This document shows, one piece after another, positions 34,714 through 46,829 of a stretch of 64,000 nucleotides of DNA; position 1 is the stretch's first letter, and each line of letters opens with the position of its first letter. The stretch is from NCBI GenBank assembly GCA_037577475.1, contig CM075186.1, positions 27,176,334 to 27,240,333 of the forward strand, read 5' to 3'. Under the pieces are notes generated by a model. It worked only from the letters and a program-made list of their open reading frames with translations, was not told where the DNA came from and did no database searches. The translations under genes and the position numbers were made by a program. This DNA comes from Chaunax sp. Z400. Taxonomy: Eukaryota > Chordata > Actinopteri > Lophiiformes > Chaunacidae.

Positions 34714-35726
34714 CAGTTTTCCCCCATTGTATACACACAAAAACTGCAACTATGCACACAATTCCGAAAACTTTAAGTTCATGTATCAACAACTTGACTC
34801 CAAACTGCTAAACTCTAAGCACAATTCAATTGTTCTCACTCAAATGTCATTCTAAATCACAGTTTTGCAAATCTCTGAACACAAATTGCATCATTTAGCA
34901 CACTTTGTTCACCTAGAAACACTGGCCTCCAAAATGCAACCTGATTACCAATTAGTCTCACTCATGTTGCACCTGTGCAAACTCAATTTGAAGAACACTT
35001 GTTTTATACTCAGAGTATAAAAGAGGCCTCAAGGCCACTTATACAGGTGTTAGGCAAGAAGATGGAGCAGCAAGAACACAGAGGAAGAGGAAGAGTGAGA
35101 GGAAGAGGAAGAGGAGGCCTATGTGGATGAGGTCCTCTGGCCTGACCAGGATCAGAGGATGCAGAGTGATCTGTTTCATTGTCAGTTCAGCTGAACACTT
35201 TGTGTTGCAGTAATGAATAAATATTTCATTTGCTACCTTTTTGTAACTGTGCTCTGATTTTCTTTGTATTGTTTGTCGTTATACTTACATAGTGAAATTA
35301 CTGAGTTTTAGTACATACTATGTAAAATAGGTAACATTTGTGTTGTATATACATGTAGTACTGTAAATGTTGTTTCAGGACAAAAAACCCTACACTTCAT
35401 CATAACTAGAGGAAACATTTCCACACTTGTATGCATTTGGATATGTAACATGGCCTCGAAGTCAAAACATACATGAACACTTTTGATGGTAGTGTTTTGA
35501 ATTTATTACATCAGTGTTTATTTGACGCTCTGTAAGACATAAGCATATGATAGCTGTGTGTATTGTTTTGGTGGAAAGAGAACAGGGTTTTGAGGGCTGT
35601 GTTTCATTTTGCTAGAGATGTGTGTAGTTTTGACAAAGTAGTGAACTCTTTTGCAGTTTGTGTTTAGAGTTTTGAGAAACTGAGCCACAGTTTCTGGAAA
35701 TGTGTTTAAACGTTTGGGAAAAACTG
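34714..35726 (+). mobile_element. Internally deleted Tc1/mariner-type element with TA target duplication
   Basis: The ends are CAGTTTTCCCCC (34714 onward) and its near inverse GGGAAAAACTG (35716-35726). They are flanked by TA at 34712-34713 and 35727-35728, the hallmark of Tc1/mariner insertion. A TATAAA box near 35015-35020 precedes an ATG at 35062. The frame reads MEQQEHRGRGRVRGRGRGGL and hits TGA at 35128. One frame over, VDEVLWPDQDQRMQSDLFHC ends at a TGA. From memory these are the extreme N-terminus and C-terminus of a fish IS630-type transposase that starts with an Arg-Gly-rich stretch. The whole catalytic middle is missing, so this is a non-autonomous deletion derivative retaining promoter, both termini and coding stubs. 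Confidence 0.75.
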
Positions 35727-35856
35727 TAATTCAACCAAGCCTTATTCAAAATCAAACTCAGCCATTTAAGCATAATTTACAGAGTAAGAAAAAAACATTT
35801 AATCTGGTGGATTTGGATTTTTTATTTGCATCTGCATCAAATTGCAGACACTCATA

Positions 35857-35882
35857 CATACACACACACACACATACATACC
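35857..35882. repeat. Short (CA)n-type microsatellite
   Basis: A run of imperfect CA/TACA units (acatacacacacacacacat). Surrounding 35727-36129 is otherwise unassigned non-coding DNA. Confidence 0.8.
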
Positions 35883-36129
35883 AACCCCCCTAAAAATGCC
35901 TGATTTTCTTTTTCCTCAGGATCCATGTATTATTCCCTGATAAATGAAATAAAATGTTGAAAAACAAAAATCTCTCACTGTTTAAGAAACACATATTTAA
36001 AAATTGAAGGGAAGGGGTCTATTCTGGTCTGGTGTACAGTACATCCTCCCACCAAGTTTCATGGAAATTTCTTTTTGCATATTTTGTGTAATCCTCCTGA
36101 CAAACCAACGAACAAATAGGCACGGATGA

Positions 36130-36640
36130 AAGCATAACCCCATAAGAGGACATTACCTGCAGCGATCCCACAGCACCAGTAACAATTAGTGCAACTCATG
36201 CCATTTACGCACAAGGCACAGCAGCTTCATTTCATTGAGTCGAATCGCGAATGTTGACAGGATCTAATGTTAGTGTGTTATGCTACACATCCATGAGGTC
36301 ATGTTGGTGTAACGGTTTGGACTGAAGCAGCTGTTCTCCTGATAAATCCTGAGATACCTTTAGAGATGCAATGAAATGTCCATGCAGGTGTGAGTCTTAA
36401 TCAGAGAAAGTAGCTATTTCAAGTGGTAGGTGAATGAATGCTATGTGCCATTTGAATAATACTGCACCATTGACTTGAGCTGAATGGTTCAATCACTTTC
36501 CGCTGCCTCAAGATAGCAGTGCCCCAATAATGTGCCTGACATTTGGGTGCTGGGTATAAAAATGACATCTGCGACAGTCAGACTTGTGCTGTGTGCCACT
36601 TCACATCAGACAGAAGACAGAGCCCTTCGTCTTAAATAAG
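36130..36640 (+). mobile_element. Dispersed repeat, copy 2, right part
   Basis: Matches 3205-3735 in order: the acctgcagcgatcccaca block, the tgccatttacgcacaaggca block, gaatgctatgtgccattt, attgacttgagctgaatgg, ccgctgcctcaagatagcag, and gcgctgggcatg-like text here as ggtgctgggtataaaaatga. It also matches 54300-54540. Confidence 0.6.
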
Positions 36641-36959
36641 TCAACTTAGTGTTTACATGGTGTTCCCCAGCTCTCCAGCCCCATGGACAGCTATATTAAA
36701 ATGCTCTTACTCTGTACTGTATGCTCTTATTCTGAAGAGTTGTTTTAGGATGGAGTGTTGCTAGAAAAGAAAAAATACTCCTAACCTCTAAGAGTTGTGA
36801 TTTTCAGAAAAGTTTATTGTAAGCCTTTTTCATATTAGGTAAATGAGTATTCTTTAGGAGATGTGGTGTTTTCATCCAGACAGATGACCTATCTCTCTGT
36901 TGGAGTTATTGGATCTACAAAACGTCTTCCAGTCGAGTTATGATGATGAGATATGTTTT
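36641..36959. other. No recognised feature
   Basis: Non-coding; nothing supported on either strand. Confidence 0.45.
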
Positions 36960-37080
36960 TTTTGTTTTTTGTTTTGTTTTTATTTCTGCTGGGGCCTCTT
37001 GCCAGGTCATCATTGTAAATGAGAAGCTGTTCTCAATTGATTTTCCTGGTAAAATAAAGGTAAAATAAATAAATAAATGA
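36960..37080 (+). mobile_element. LINE/SINE 3' tail
   Basis: The run gggcctcttgccaggtcatc, aatgagaagctgttctcaat, and the terminal aaataaaggtaaaataaata is a common 3' terminus of fish non-LTR elements (glossed from memory). There is a T-rich leader and a simple-repeat end, with no ORF attached. Confidence 0.5.
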
Positions 37081-39317
37081 TGGTGTGGCGCAAAAACAGG
37101 CTGTGTACAGGCTCTGGCTTACTGAGAGCACTTAATCCTGATGATATGAGAATATCGGCCTGCCATGACGTTACTGACAACATTAATTAACATTAGTTAG
37201 TGACAGATGAACTCCTGATGTTTGAGATAACAGGTTTGTGAGCGTCAGAGTTTAGTTTGGTCGACCTCGGTGTCTGAACTCAGAGTTGCTTAGTGGTGCA
37301 TTCAAACAGGTTTTCTCATTCACACTATGCAGTTATCACTTGGAAATGCAGCACGATGCCTGCATTGTATGAAAGACAGCAGCAACATTAGCAGGCAGTG
37401 ATGGACTAATCAGCCCCAACGGCAATCTGAATGGCTCATGACATCTGTTGGTTCTTCCTAGGGCTAGATGATTCAATCCCTTGGTAGTTACACTATCCTG
37501 ATGGCATCTGTGCTTGTGGGAGACTTGTGGGTAATGGTGGAGCCGGTTGTGTGGGAGGGGGGCGGCCGGTGAATGAGGGCCTGGATGTAGTTGGTTACTT
37601 CATCTGGATTCATTGAGGTCTTCAGGAGGTGCCCAACCTTCACTAAGTATTTTGGCCTTAATCCTCAACACTCTCTGGTTGGCAGGCCGGCAGCGGTGGC
37701 CAGGTCACTGCTCCTCTTATCCCAGTCTGCAGGCTGTAATAGCTGCCCCCCCCTTCCATCTCTAAACACACCGGTTGTGTGTTTGACCTGTCTCTGAACT
37801 CACCAGGAACTATAAAACTCAGCGTAGATTCCATCCTAAAACATTGTGTACTCACAGACCTCAGAATGTACATATGCAAGAAGATATTCAGATCTATAAA
37901 ACCGTGTGGCGCACACCTGTACGCAGTCTTCTCTTTACAAATCACCTGTAGTGAATTGTGCTGGTATGGTCTCCTTCCAGTATCATCCCACAATCATCCA
38001 TAAATGGTCAATGCTAAATAGCTCATGAATATACTGACATTTTTAAGGAGCCTTTGTTGGCCTATCAGTGAGGGAAAGATGGAGATGCAGAGTACGATTG
38101 TGCATGAGCTCTATTTATAGCCACAGAGTTTGGCACAAAGGTGATTTCGACTGGCCAATCAATTTGTTTTAGTATAGTTGTTTAGCCTTATACCTGAGTG
38201 TTGAAAATAATAGGCCTAATAAAGCATTAGATTTCAGTGGTGACTGTATTGAAAAAAGATAGACAGAATCATTCCTAAAATTCAGAACATGTTTTTATCA
38301 AACCAAATATTCTGCTTCTGTCCATATTTGTTGGTTTTTAGCCTTTAAAAACAACATTTTGACTGCAGTCAGAAACTGTTTGACACACAGAGGAAAAGTC
38401 TCACCTCCTGACCGATACACAATGCTGACATTCAATTAAAAATGTAACAACATAAACAATCCTCAAATAATTTGATCATATCTGCATGTAAACAATATAA
38501 TGATATTAAATTACATTTACATATTTATGTATTTAGGCTCTAACAAATAAATATAGACTATATCCACCATCAGAGGCAGGCCTATACATTATGAAATATA
38601 TATGTGCTGATGTGTGTTTTATATTCATCTGTGTTTTTACTTCTGACTGAACTTTATTTGGTGATAAAACCATCGGGTGTCTCTGATTCCCGTGTCTGAA
38701 AAACTTGTTGTGAGCTTTTTTTCCACATAGAAATTCTCTATAAATACCAATGTTTGCAGTGAAAGATGCTTACAATATTTGCTTATTATCACAAGTCATA
38801 TTATTACTGCAATATAAACATTTTCCGCATATCATGCTGGCCTACCTCTTTCTCTTTGAAGAAGAGTCATCAAGCTTTGGAGTAAGAAGAAACCTTTTCA
38901 GTTCAATTGTCTTTGCCTTATTTCTCAGAATACCATGTCATAAAAGGCAGGGTACAGTGTAAAGGCCAGTGGCTGTGTTGTGTTGCCCGTAATGAGGAGC
39001 TCATTCCATCATTGTGGAGTCTGAACAGAGGCGAGCTTTGACCAAAATGGACCATTCAGAGGCTGAGGAGTGCCATGCTTGGACCAGGGTTTGACCTTAC
39101 TTGGAAGCAGTTTCAGATTTTTGTCAACGGCTTTCTCACTTTTTGGAACAAAAGGAGCCTGGCGTTCCACACCTGAGCTAATTCCTCCACTCCCTGCTAA
39201 TAAAAGCCATTAGATGACTTTAGGATAGGATAGGACTTTTTGCATAACTTCAAAAAGCCAGAAATTTTGATCACATTATGTTACCAGACATGCATCTGAG
39301 ATCATGAATAAATGTCC
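37081..39317. other. No gene seen
   Basis: Non-coding. The open frames at 37591-38003 have no family resemblance. I cannot assign other repeats here. Confidence 0.45.
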
Positions 39318-39621
39318 ATATTGTGACGGTCTCCTTGGCTACTGATTTGTTTTCTTCCTCCCTTAAAGCAGAAGGTTACCTGTGGGTGGAGCCGAGTAGT
39401 TTGGAGAACCTGGGCCCGGTGCTCTGCCACTATTCAAACCCTGCCTTCAGGCCTTGAAGCTCTCTGCCACTTTGTTTGCTTGCTGCCGGGTTCGGCGCTG
39501 TTACTTTTGTTTGCTGTTACACTATTGCAGATGTTTTTGTTCAATGAACTTATTATTATTCACCTTTCATCTGCGTCTCCCACTCTTTTGCCGCGGCCTT
39601 AGAGCCAGGTCGTGACAATAT
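39318..39621. mobile_element. Small MITE-like element with inverted ends
   Basis: ATATTGTGACG at 39318-39328 and CGTGACAATAT at 39611-39621 are inverse to each other with one mismatch (10 of 11), bounding about 304 bp. The interior is relatively GC-rich for the region (gtgggtggagccgagtagtt, gctgccgggttcggcgctgt), which supports a discrete insertion. No coding capacity. Confidence 0.55.
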
Positions 39622-39949
39622 TCAAAACTTCAATACATACAGTTAGACGGAAAAATGATTGTATTTCAGGTTTTTAGTCATAGTCTACTATTTATCAGAT
39701 GTTTGCAAAAACCAAATCACAACAATGGTTTAAATAGCTCAGTGCATCAGATGTACAAATCAGATGTTGTTAAAACAACCTTCATAGACTTACTTTAGCA
39801 GTAGAATCTCAAGTTGTTGTTTTGTTTGTTTGTTTGTTTTGTGCGTAGGCCTAAATTAACATAAGAACTCAATGTCTGAACTCAAAGACGTTCACCACTG
39901 CTGACCCAAAAGCACCAGAGAAGTGGGCTCTAGTAGCTCAAAATTAGTT

Positions 39950-40350
39950 TAGGATGCTGTTCTTTGGAGCTATGAAACCAAACTGGAAGTTTTGGGGCTG
40001 ATGGATCAGCCGTATGTCTGGAGGAGGAAAGAACACCCTAACTACAGTGAGGCATGGCAGTGGCTCTGTGATGCTCTGGGGCTGCTTTGCTTCCTCAGAC
40101 ACTGGAAACCTGCAGCCTGTAGAGGGTCTGATGGATTCCATCAAGGATCAGGAAATCCTAGAGGAAAATGTCTCCATCTGTGTGGAAGATGAAGCTTGGC
40201 CGTCATTGGACGTTCCAAAAGGACAATGATCCTAAGCAGACCTCCAAGTCCACCAAGACTTGGTTTCAGAAGAAGTCTTGGATCATTCTAGAGGCCGTCA
40301 CAGTCGCCTGACAAGAATCAGGAGCTGGTGTCTGGATATGCATCATGTTT
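39950..40350 (+). pseudogene. Tc1-type transposase fragment
   Basis: Across frames the conserved C-terminal catalytic half of a fish Tc1 transposase is readable. ETKLEV comes first, then the frame of 40014 gives KNTLTTVRHGSGSVMLWGCF, SSDTGNLQPVEGLMDSIKDQ and EILEENV. A further frame gives FQKDNDPKQTSKSTKTWFQK and KSWIILEA. DND-PK is the second catalytic aspartate region of the DD34E family. The glutamate region near the end is replaced (LEAVTVA, then a stop), and frames change at least twice. The 5' half (paired-like DNA-binding domain) is missing. The aagtttggacacacctt motif at 40490-40506 resembles a Tc1 inner end. Inactive. Confidence 0.85.
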
Positions 40351-42182
40351 GCAGCAGGTCATAGCAGCTAAAGGGTCTACAAAGAACTAGAGATGCTGGG
40401 CATTAAGGGTTGGATCATTTAGAGACTGCAGTAAAACAAAACAACAAAAAAAACACACTTGGGGTAAAAGCCCTTGTAAAATCTGACAAAAGTTTGGACA
40501 CACCTTCCCATGTGATCTAGATATAAGATTTAAAAAAAAATCAAAACACTGAAACTCCCAAATTATTTTCAGGTCATTTTTTATATTAGAAAACAAGTTA
40601 GTGGTGTTTGTTGATGCTGTTAAAAGTTTGTTAACATCAGAAATGTTTACAAATGGCAGAAAAAATACATTTATTCTGATTTGTGATTGCCATTATTTTT
40701 TTTCTTCATTTTTTCACTCCAAGTTGTTTTAACATCCATTATTTAATATATTGTGGCTGAATTGTTAATAATTGTTCTTTCCTTCCCTTTAAATCCTCCT
40801 AAAAATAAAAGACAATAGTGTGTGTGTGTTTGTCTGCACTTGTTTTAGCTATTCAACTTTCATCAATATCAAATGTGTCCCTTGTCCAAATTGCACCAAT
40901 TGCTACTTTTGGGACGCTGATTAGCCTTTGGGTAGTGGGCTTGTAGCCCGAAGCCAATAACGCAGAGTGTGAGGCCTGCTGTCTGTGTCATGGATGTAAA
41001 AAGAGCTGTAGGTGTGTGTCTTTGTCATGTGTTTCACCTGAAATCACATAACATCCATCAATGTGGCATCTTCCTGCAGGTGGGTGTGCTTGTTTATCTG
41101 TGTGTTAGAATATAACCACAGCAAAACAATCACAGATTAACTTTTTATTTATTTATTTATTGTTTTGTTGCCCCTCCCTCTCTTCATTCACTCTCTACTT
41201 CGCTCGCCAACCGCTGATCTCTCAAGACGGGGGAGAGGAACCAACACACAACTAAATTGTACTAATTGAGAATGAATGAATGAAACAGTCATTTGTGCCC
41301 TGTGATTAACAGACTACAGGTTTCATGACAATCAGGTTAGAAGGTTTTCTGTAATCCTGCTGACAGACAAACAAAAAATAAATCATATGTGGCATGTCAC
41401 TCTGCGGCAGAGATGGGGAATTGAGTCTGTCTTAAATTACATTCATGTATTCCATTAAATGAATGTGTTGGTCAGATGTGTTTTCCAGATGAAGCCTATA
41501 ACCCTGGCGCTGTGAGCAAATGAAAAATGAATATAAAAACTTAATTCAAAGCTGTACTTACATATTTCATTCGTAAAGGCTTCAGTCAGTTGGATGATTT
41601 CTAAAGCACTTGGTAATGGCTTTGACATTGCTTGCAGCCAACAGGAAAAAACTTAATAGAAAAAGAAGTGGCCCTCCTACAAAGGAGTACATTTCTCACA
41701 CCGAGCTGCAGGGTCGTCTTTAAATGATGACGTTTTCCAGAGAATTGCCTATAGCCTGCTCCAGAGCAGTTTAGGTGCACAGCATAAGTTCCCATGGCGA
41801 TGGACCCCAGTAAGAAGTGAACCAGTGTTGTATAACACTGGGTTAATCCTAAAGTTACCTTCAGGTCTCTGCACATTAAATGTTTATCAGGCATCATGGC
41901 CAATGATATATATATATTATGTTGTGCAACTGGGCCACATATAGGTTTCTGTGATACACCATTATGCATAATGCAATGGCTGGAAATGATTCATATTGGA
42001 TTGCAATTGTATTTTTAAGTGATCATACATACAAAGGAGAGGGACGCTCAGTAGATCACATACCAACTAAAAGCACAGTGTGAGACCCAGCTGCCCACCC
42101 AGCTTTTCTAACCAACCTCATTTTAACAAGTTTTTCCTAATTTTGTGTGTGAGAGAACTTGTCAGTGATTCTGTGATGCGGA
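40351..42182. other. No gene seen
   Basis: Non-coding; (TTTA)n at about 41144-41161 and an (AT)n patch at 41907-41918. The minus-strand open frame at 41601-41969 is unrecognised. Confidence 0.45.
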
Positions 42183-42450
42183 TTATGGGAACATTTTTGT
42201 TTTTCTACTCTTTTGTCTGATGACGCTTCTTCTCGGCCTTCCTTCCTGTCTTGGTGTGGAAGGACACGGCATATCCCGGAGAGACTTCAACTGCTGCAGG
42301 GTAGCAGATAGTATCCTGACGGACAACGGCCGGTCCAAAAAGTGAAATAATCGTGAAATAATCGGAAAAGGGGAAGAAGAGGTGGTCCAGAATCTCAGCT
42401 GATTCCTGACATAATACACAGGCTGGATTCAGTTTGCCCGGAGGCACCTA
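42183..42450 (-). pseudogene. LINE pol C-terminal zinc-knuckle remnant
   Basis: The minus-strand frame reads GKLNPACVLCQESAEILDHL then FFPFSDYFTIIS. The pattern C-x2-C-x7-H (CVLCQESAEILDH), followed by an aromatic-rich stretch, is the zinc knuckle near the end of many non-LTR reverse-transcriptase proteins. The final Cys of the motif appears replaced by the Phe-Pro-Phe stretch. The downstream frame is open but unrecognised. Clade not determined. Confidence 0.5.
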
Positions 42451-42849
42451 AATGCATCGTCTGGGATTTTAATCATCAAGACTCTGAGGACAAATGAACA
42501 GTATGTGACTTGAGCCACGACACATTAGAACATTAGAATTGATCTTTGCCCTGGTTCAGTATCTCTGCCTATGCTTTCTTTGGGTGCTCCCTGTCCTAAC
42601 AGTGTTTACCTCATGCCTACAGTACAAACCCTCCTTCAGGCGCCTGGAGCAAAAGAAGAGAACATTAAAGACTTGGTCAGAGGAGAGCATCTCCTCTCTT
42701 CAGGCATGACTGTACAGACTGGCAATGCTTTTATGATATTTGTGATATATTAATGAATACATCACATGTGGATTCAGTCCTCCTATCTCATAGGGTGTTT
42801 ACTTAACCAAATAACAGACCTTGGGAAAATAAAGAACTTTGTCATAAAT

Positions 42850-43470
42850 AAAGAAAAGGACCTTTTATACTGGTAATACAGAGAAAAAAGAAATCTTCAG
42901 AGGAGTGAGGAGGCCAACATGAAGTACAGGAAGAACATTGAAAAACAAATTAAAAGTAGAATAGTAGTAGACCTCAGAGGAGCCTAGCAAGGAATAAAAT
43001 TAATGGCTTCTATTGATCAGTATACCTGTGAGGACAGGCACCTTATTACTGAGAATGGTGAGGATGAAGCTGACCTGGCAAATGTTTGTTATTCCTCTTT
43101 TTTCTCGTTTGGAAAGGTCTGACGTCTCATGGAACGGTTTCATGCTGAGACAGTCTCCGGCTCCTCAGAGTGATATTGTGATGTTGTGGGAATATGTCAC
43201 AACTCTATTCAAGAGGGTGAACATCAGAAAGGCTGCTGGCCCTGATGCCATCTGAGGACGTGTTACTGTGCTGATCAGCTCAGTGAGGGCCTCACAACTC
43301 TTTTTCAGATGTGTGGCAAGTGGCGCAGGATACCTACTATATGGAAAACATCAACTGTAAGGGACTACAGATGAAATCCAGGGACTACTGATGAAAATTA
43401 GCTGAGAGCTACAGTATATCTGGCACAATATATTTATTGAGCATAGTCCCTGTCAAATAAACTAAATAAA
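42850..43470 (+). pseudogene. LINE reverse-transcriptase N-terminal remnant plus 3' tail
   Basis: Frames show KYRKNIEKQIKS near 42920, then TLFKRVNIRKAAGPDAI at about 43203-43253. That corresponds to the conserved FKKVNxRKAAGPDGI motif opening the reverse-transcriptase domain of L2/Rex-like elements. The remaining palm motifs are absent. After about 43380 the text jumps to a 3' terminal motif (gatgaaaattagctgaga ... tcaaataaactaaataaata), which also occurs at 48535-48660. An internal deletion therefore joined the RT start to the 3' end. Confidence 0.7.
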
Positions 43471-43625
43471 TAAAAAATAATATCAGTGAAGGTGTGGAGG
43501 ATGCAAAGCTCTTCATTTTGGACAGACTGTATAGGCACCTTGAAAAACCTAGATCTCAAGTGAGACTTTTATTTGCTGATTTTTCTTCATCTCTTAACAA
43601 GATGCAGCCTCATATTTTGATCAAG

Positions 43626-43845
43626 CCAGTGGCGGATCTAGGATTTTTCCAAATCAGGGGCCACATTTTACACACAGGGGCCAAGTATATGTCCAACATC
43701 CATGCACTTTTCCTTATTCAGTTAGATGTCCACACAGCACATTCCACTAGTCATTCCTTATTTGCCGTTGACTCTACAGCTTTGAGCAAAGACAAATGTA
43801 GTTGAAGATGTTTTGCAGATAATACCATGTTCAAGCACATTGTGT
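43626..43845 (+). mobile_element. Dispersed repeat (cagtggcggatctag family), plus copy
   Basis: Begins with cagtggcggatctaggattt and carries aagtatatgtccaacatcca. Inverse copy at 12810-13037. The right boundary is uncertain. The open frame 43494-43805 spans the repeat and is not a gene. Confidence 0.65.
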
Positions 43846-45755
43846 ACGTCCAGAAAGCTTAGGAAATAAAAACTGTTAATGTTAAAATTGATTGAATTTT
43901 AAACTGGGGTGCATAAAAACACTTCTTTCCCCCAATCTGTCATACATAAAATACTTAAAAGGCAGTGAAGAGTCAAATGTTTTGACAACAACAAATGTGT
44001 TGAGTAAGGAGAAGGTTGTGATAATGTACCTACAGTAGATACAAAGTGGCAAAAGCAGAAGTAACAATGTACTCAGTGGTGGTCTGTGAGGTCATCAAAT
44101 ACATCGAGACATGAAGACGGAGAGTTTTTTTCATTTTTTTCACTTTTTCCTCCTTCATTGTTTCTGTACATATTTAAATTGTAGCTACACTGCCCCCAAC
44201 CATTTCCGGTGGTATTGCTCCGTGTTGTCCGAATCCTTTAGCTCTCTGAAAACATCCACAGACACATTTGAAACGAACGCAGAGGAGCCTTCCATCCATA
44301 ACCGTACACGTCTTTAACATTGAGCATAGATGGGCCTTTAGTCCTGTTGTCACTGTAATGTTGTCATGCTAATGTTTGAATGTTGTCACTACACTTAGTA
44401 TTCTTCTTCTTCCTTCGGCTCCAGGTTTACCTTCTACAGTCTGGATTTTTCCATTTGCATTGTAGATCTGGCACAGGTTTTACAGCAGATGCCCATTCTG
44501 AGTCTCACCATTTATCCATGCTTGGGACCGGACCAAGAGTACACTGGCTTGTGCACCCCCCAGTGGATGGGTTCCACTACACTGAGTATGTTTGTTTATT
44601 TATTTTATTTACTAAGTGAATTGAGAAGGCTGTCAAACTGTATTCCCTCTGGGATAAAAAGGTTATCTGAAGTGAACTGAACAAGGTGAAACCAATCTCC
44701 AGTTATGACCTGGAAGACAAACTGCAATAAAACTGAAAACACAACTCTTCTCTGTCTGATTTTCATTATAACAGAAATTTTACTTTTCAAGATATTTCAG
44801 AAAATGTTGAGGAAAATGAACATGTAAATGTAAAAATGTAAATGATGTCGCTGACTCCAGCCCAACCTCTTATCAAACTTTTTTGAAATACACAGGACAT
44901 GCTTTGAATTCCTTAGAAATAATTATGCACTGTTCTAAGCAGACCTAATGGGCTCGTGGTTTCATTTCTTGCTCTTTTCCTCTGAGGCTGAATCTTTGTT
45001 ATTCTCCAGGATTCATTAGTATTTAAGATTAGCTCTTTTCATTTGCTAGCTGCTGTTTGCTAGTCTCTCAGAGTCAGACACTAAGTATGTCTACTACTGA
45101 GTCATTAGTGGGCCATTGGACTCTAATTTAACTCTAAGCTGCTAATAAGGCTGCCTCCGGTCCACACATCTTTGCATTTCTACCAGCAGTTGCAGAGAGT
45201 GTGTACACGGACATGATCTGGTTGATAGGACTGTGCATTTTGGCAAATCCTTTGCTGGTTGTTTCCCCTGTGTTAGTACATGTGGGTTAAAGTTGGCATA
45301 AATGTACACACATTACTTTGTTTTTTTGTGAATCCCAATTCATTCTTACATGTGGCATATGCACATTTCATAGCCCTTTTTGTACACATGGGATGGTTAG
45401 AAATAAGGCCCCTGCTGGTGGAGATATTGCACCAAGCAGGATTATAAAATGTAGTGCAACAACTTCTCTGAACATTTGTCAAATAGCAAATCTTATAAAC
45501 TTATTGATCGTTGATAGTAATAAATTAATTGCCTGTTTGTGACTTCACAGCAGCCAGGATGAAAGAAAAGGGGGGTCAGCGCTTGTAAAAGGGGTTCAGG
45601 AGAACCACAAGATAAAATACAAATAATTTATTTTATGGCACAAAATTGTTTTTAGTTTTTAGTAGTTAACAGTAATTTAAAATTTGGAAAAAGTAATTTA
45701 ACAACAATATGTAAATATGAATGTAGCTGAACTACCTGCAAGCTCCTGCAAAATG
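43846..45755. other. No gene seen; possible LINE tail near 44640-44690
   Basis: The segment attccctctgggataaaaag resembles the 3' end type 'aatttccctcgggatcaataaag' of fish non-LTR elements. No other assignment is made. Confidence 0.4.
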
Positions 45756-46829
45756 TAGTCACTATTAGATGAGGTTGAATAGTCATAGGTTGAATTAGAT
45801 GTGGTTAAATGTAGTCATAGGTTGAATTAGATGTGGTTAAATGTAGTCATAGGTTGAATTAGATGTGGTTAAATGTAGTCATAGGTTGAATTAGATGTGG
45901 TTAAATGTAGTCATAGGTTGAATTAGATGTGGTTAAATAGTCATAGGTTGAATTAGATGTGGTTAAATAGTCATAGGTTGAATTAGATGTGGTTAAATAG
46001 TCATAGGTTGAATTAGATGTGGTTAAATTTAGTCATAGGTTGAATTAGATGTGATTAAATAGTCATAGGTTGAATTAGATGTGGTTAAATAGTCATAGGT
46101 TGAATTAGATGTGGTTAAATAGTCATAGGTTGAATTAGATGTGGTTAAATAGTCATAGGTTGAATTAGATGTGGTTAAATGTAGTCATAGGTTGAATTAG
46201 ATATGGTTAAATGTAGTCATAGGTTGAATTAGATGTGGTTACATAGTCATAGGTTGAATTAGATATGGTTAAATGTAGTCATAGGTTGAATTAGATGTGG
46301 TTAAATAGTCATAGGTTGAATTAGATATGGTTAAATAGTCATAGGTTGAATTAGATGTGGTTAAATAGTCATAGGTTGAATTAGATGTGGTTAAATGTAG
46401 TCATAGGTTGAATTAGATATGGTTAAATGTAGTCATAGGTTGAATTAGATGTGGTTAAATAGTCATAGGTTGAATTAGATATGGTTAAATGTAGTCATAG
46501 GTTGAATTAGATATGGTTAAATAGTCATAGGTTGAATTAGATATGGTTAAATGTAGTCATAGGTTGAATTAGATGTGGTTAAATAGTCATAGGTTGAATT
46601 AGATATGGTTAAATGTAGTCATAGGTTGAATTAGATGTGGTTAAATAGTCATAGGTTGAATTAGATATGGTTAAATGTAGTCATAGGTTGAATTAGATAT
46701 GGTTAAATAGTCATAGGTTGAATTAGATATGGTTAAATGTAGTCATAGGTTGAATTAGATGTGGTTAAATAGTCATAGGTTGAATTAGATATGGTTAAAT
46801 GTAGTCATAGGTTGAATTAGATGTGGTTC
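45756..46829. repeat. 30/32-bp minisatellite, about 34 units
   Basis: The core unit agtcataggttgaattagat plus gtggttaaat is repeated head to tail from 45781 to 46829, preceded by one degenerate unit (45756-45780). Units are 30 bp, or 32 bp when an extra 'gt' follows 'ttaaat'. I count 16 of 33 junctions with the two extra bases (one is 'tt'). Units also alternate gatGtgg and gatAtgg. From about 46400 the array becomes a regular 62-bp dimer. No frame is preserved, so it is non-coding. Confidence 0.96.

Noticed and set aside
37591..38003. Overlapping frames on both strands near 37.6-38.0 kb
   Set aside because: No conserved domain, and both strands are open through composition.
45756..46829. 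CRISPR-like or centromeric array
   Set aside because: There are no spacers, and the array is about 1 kb of 30/32-bp units flanked by ordinary sequence.
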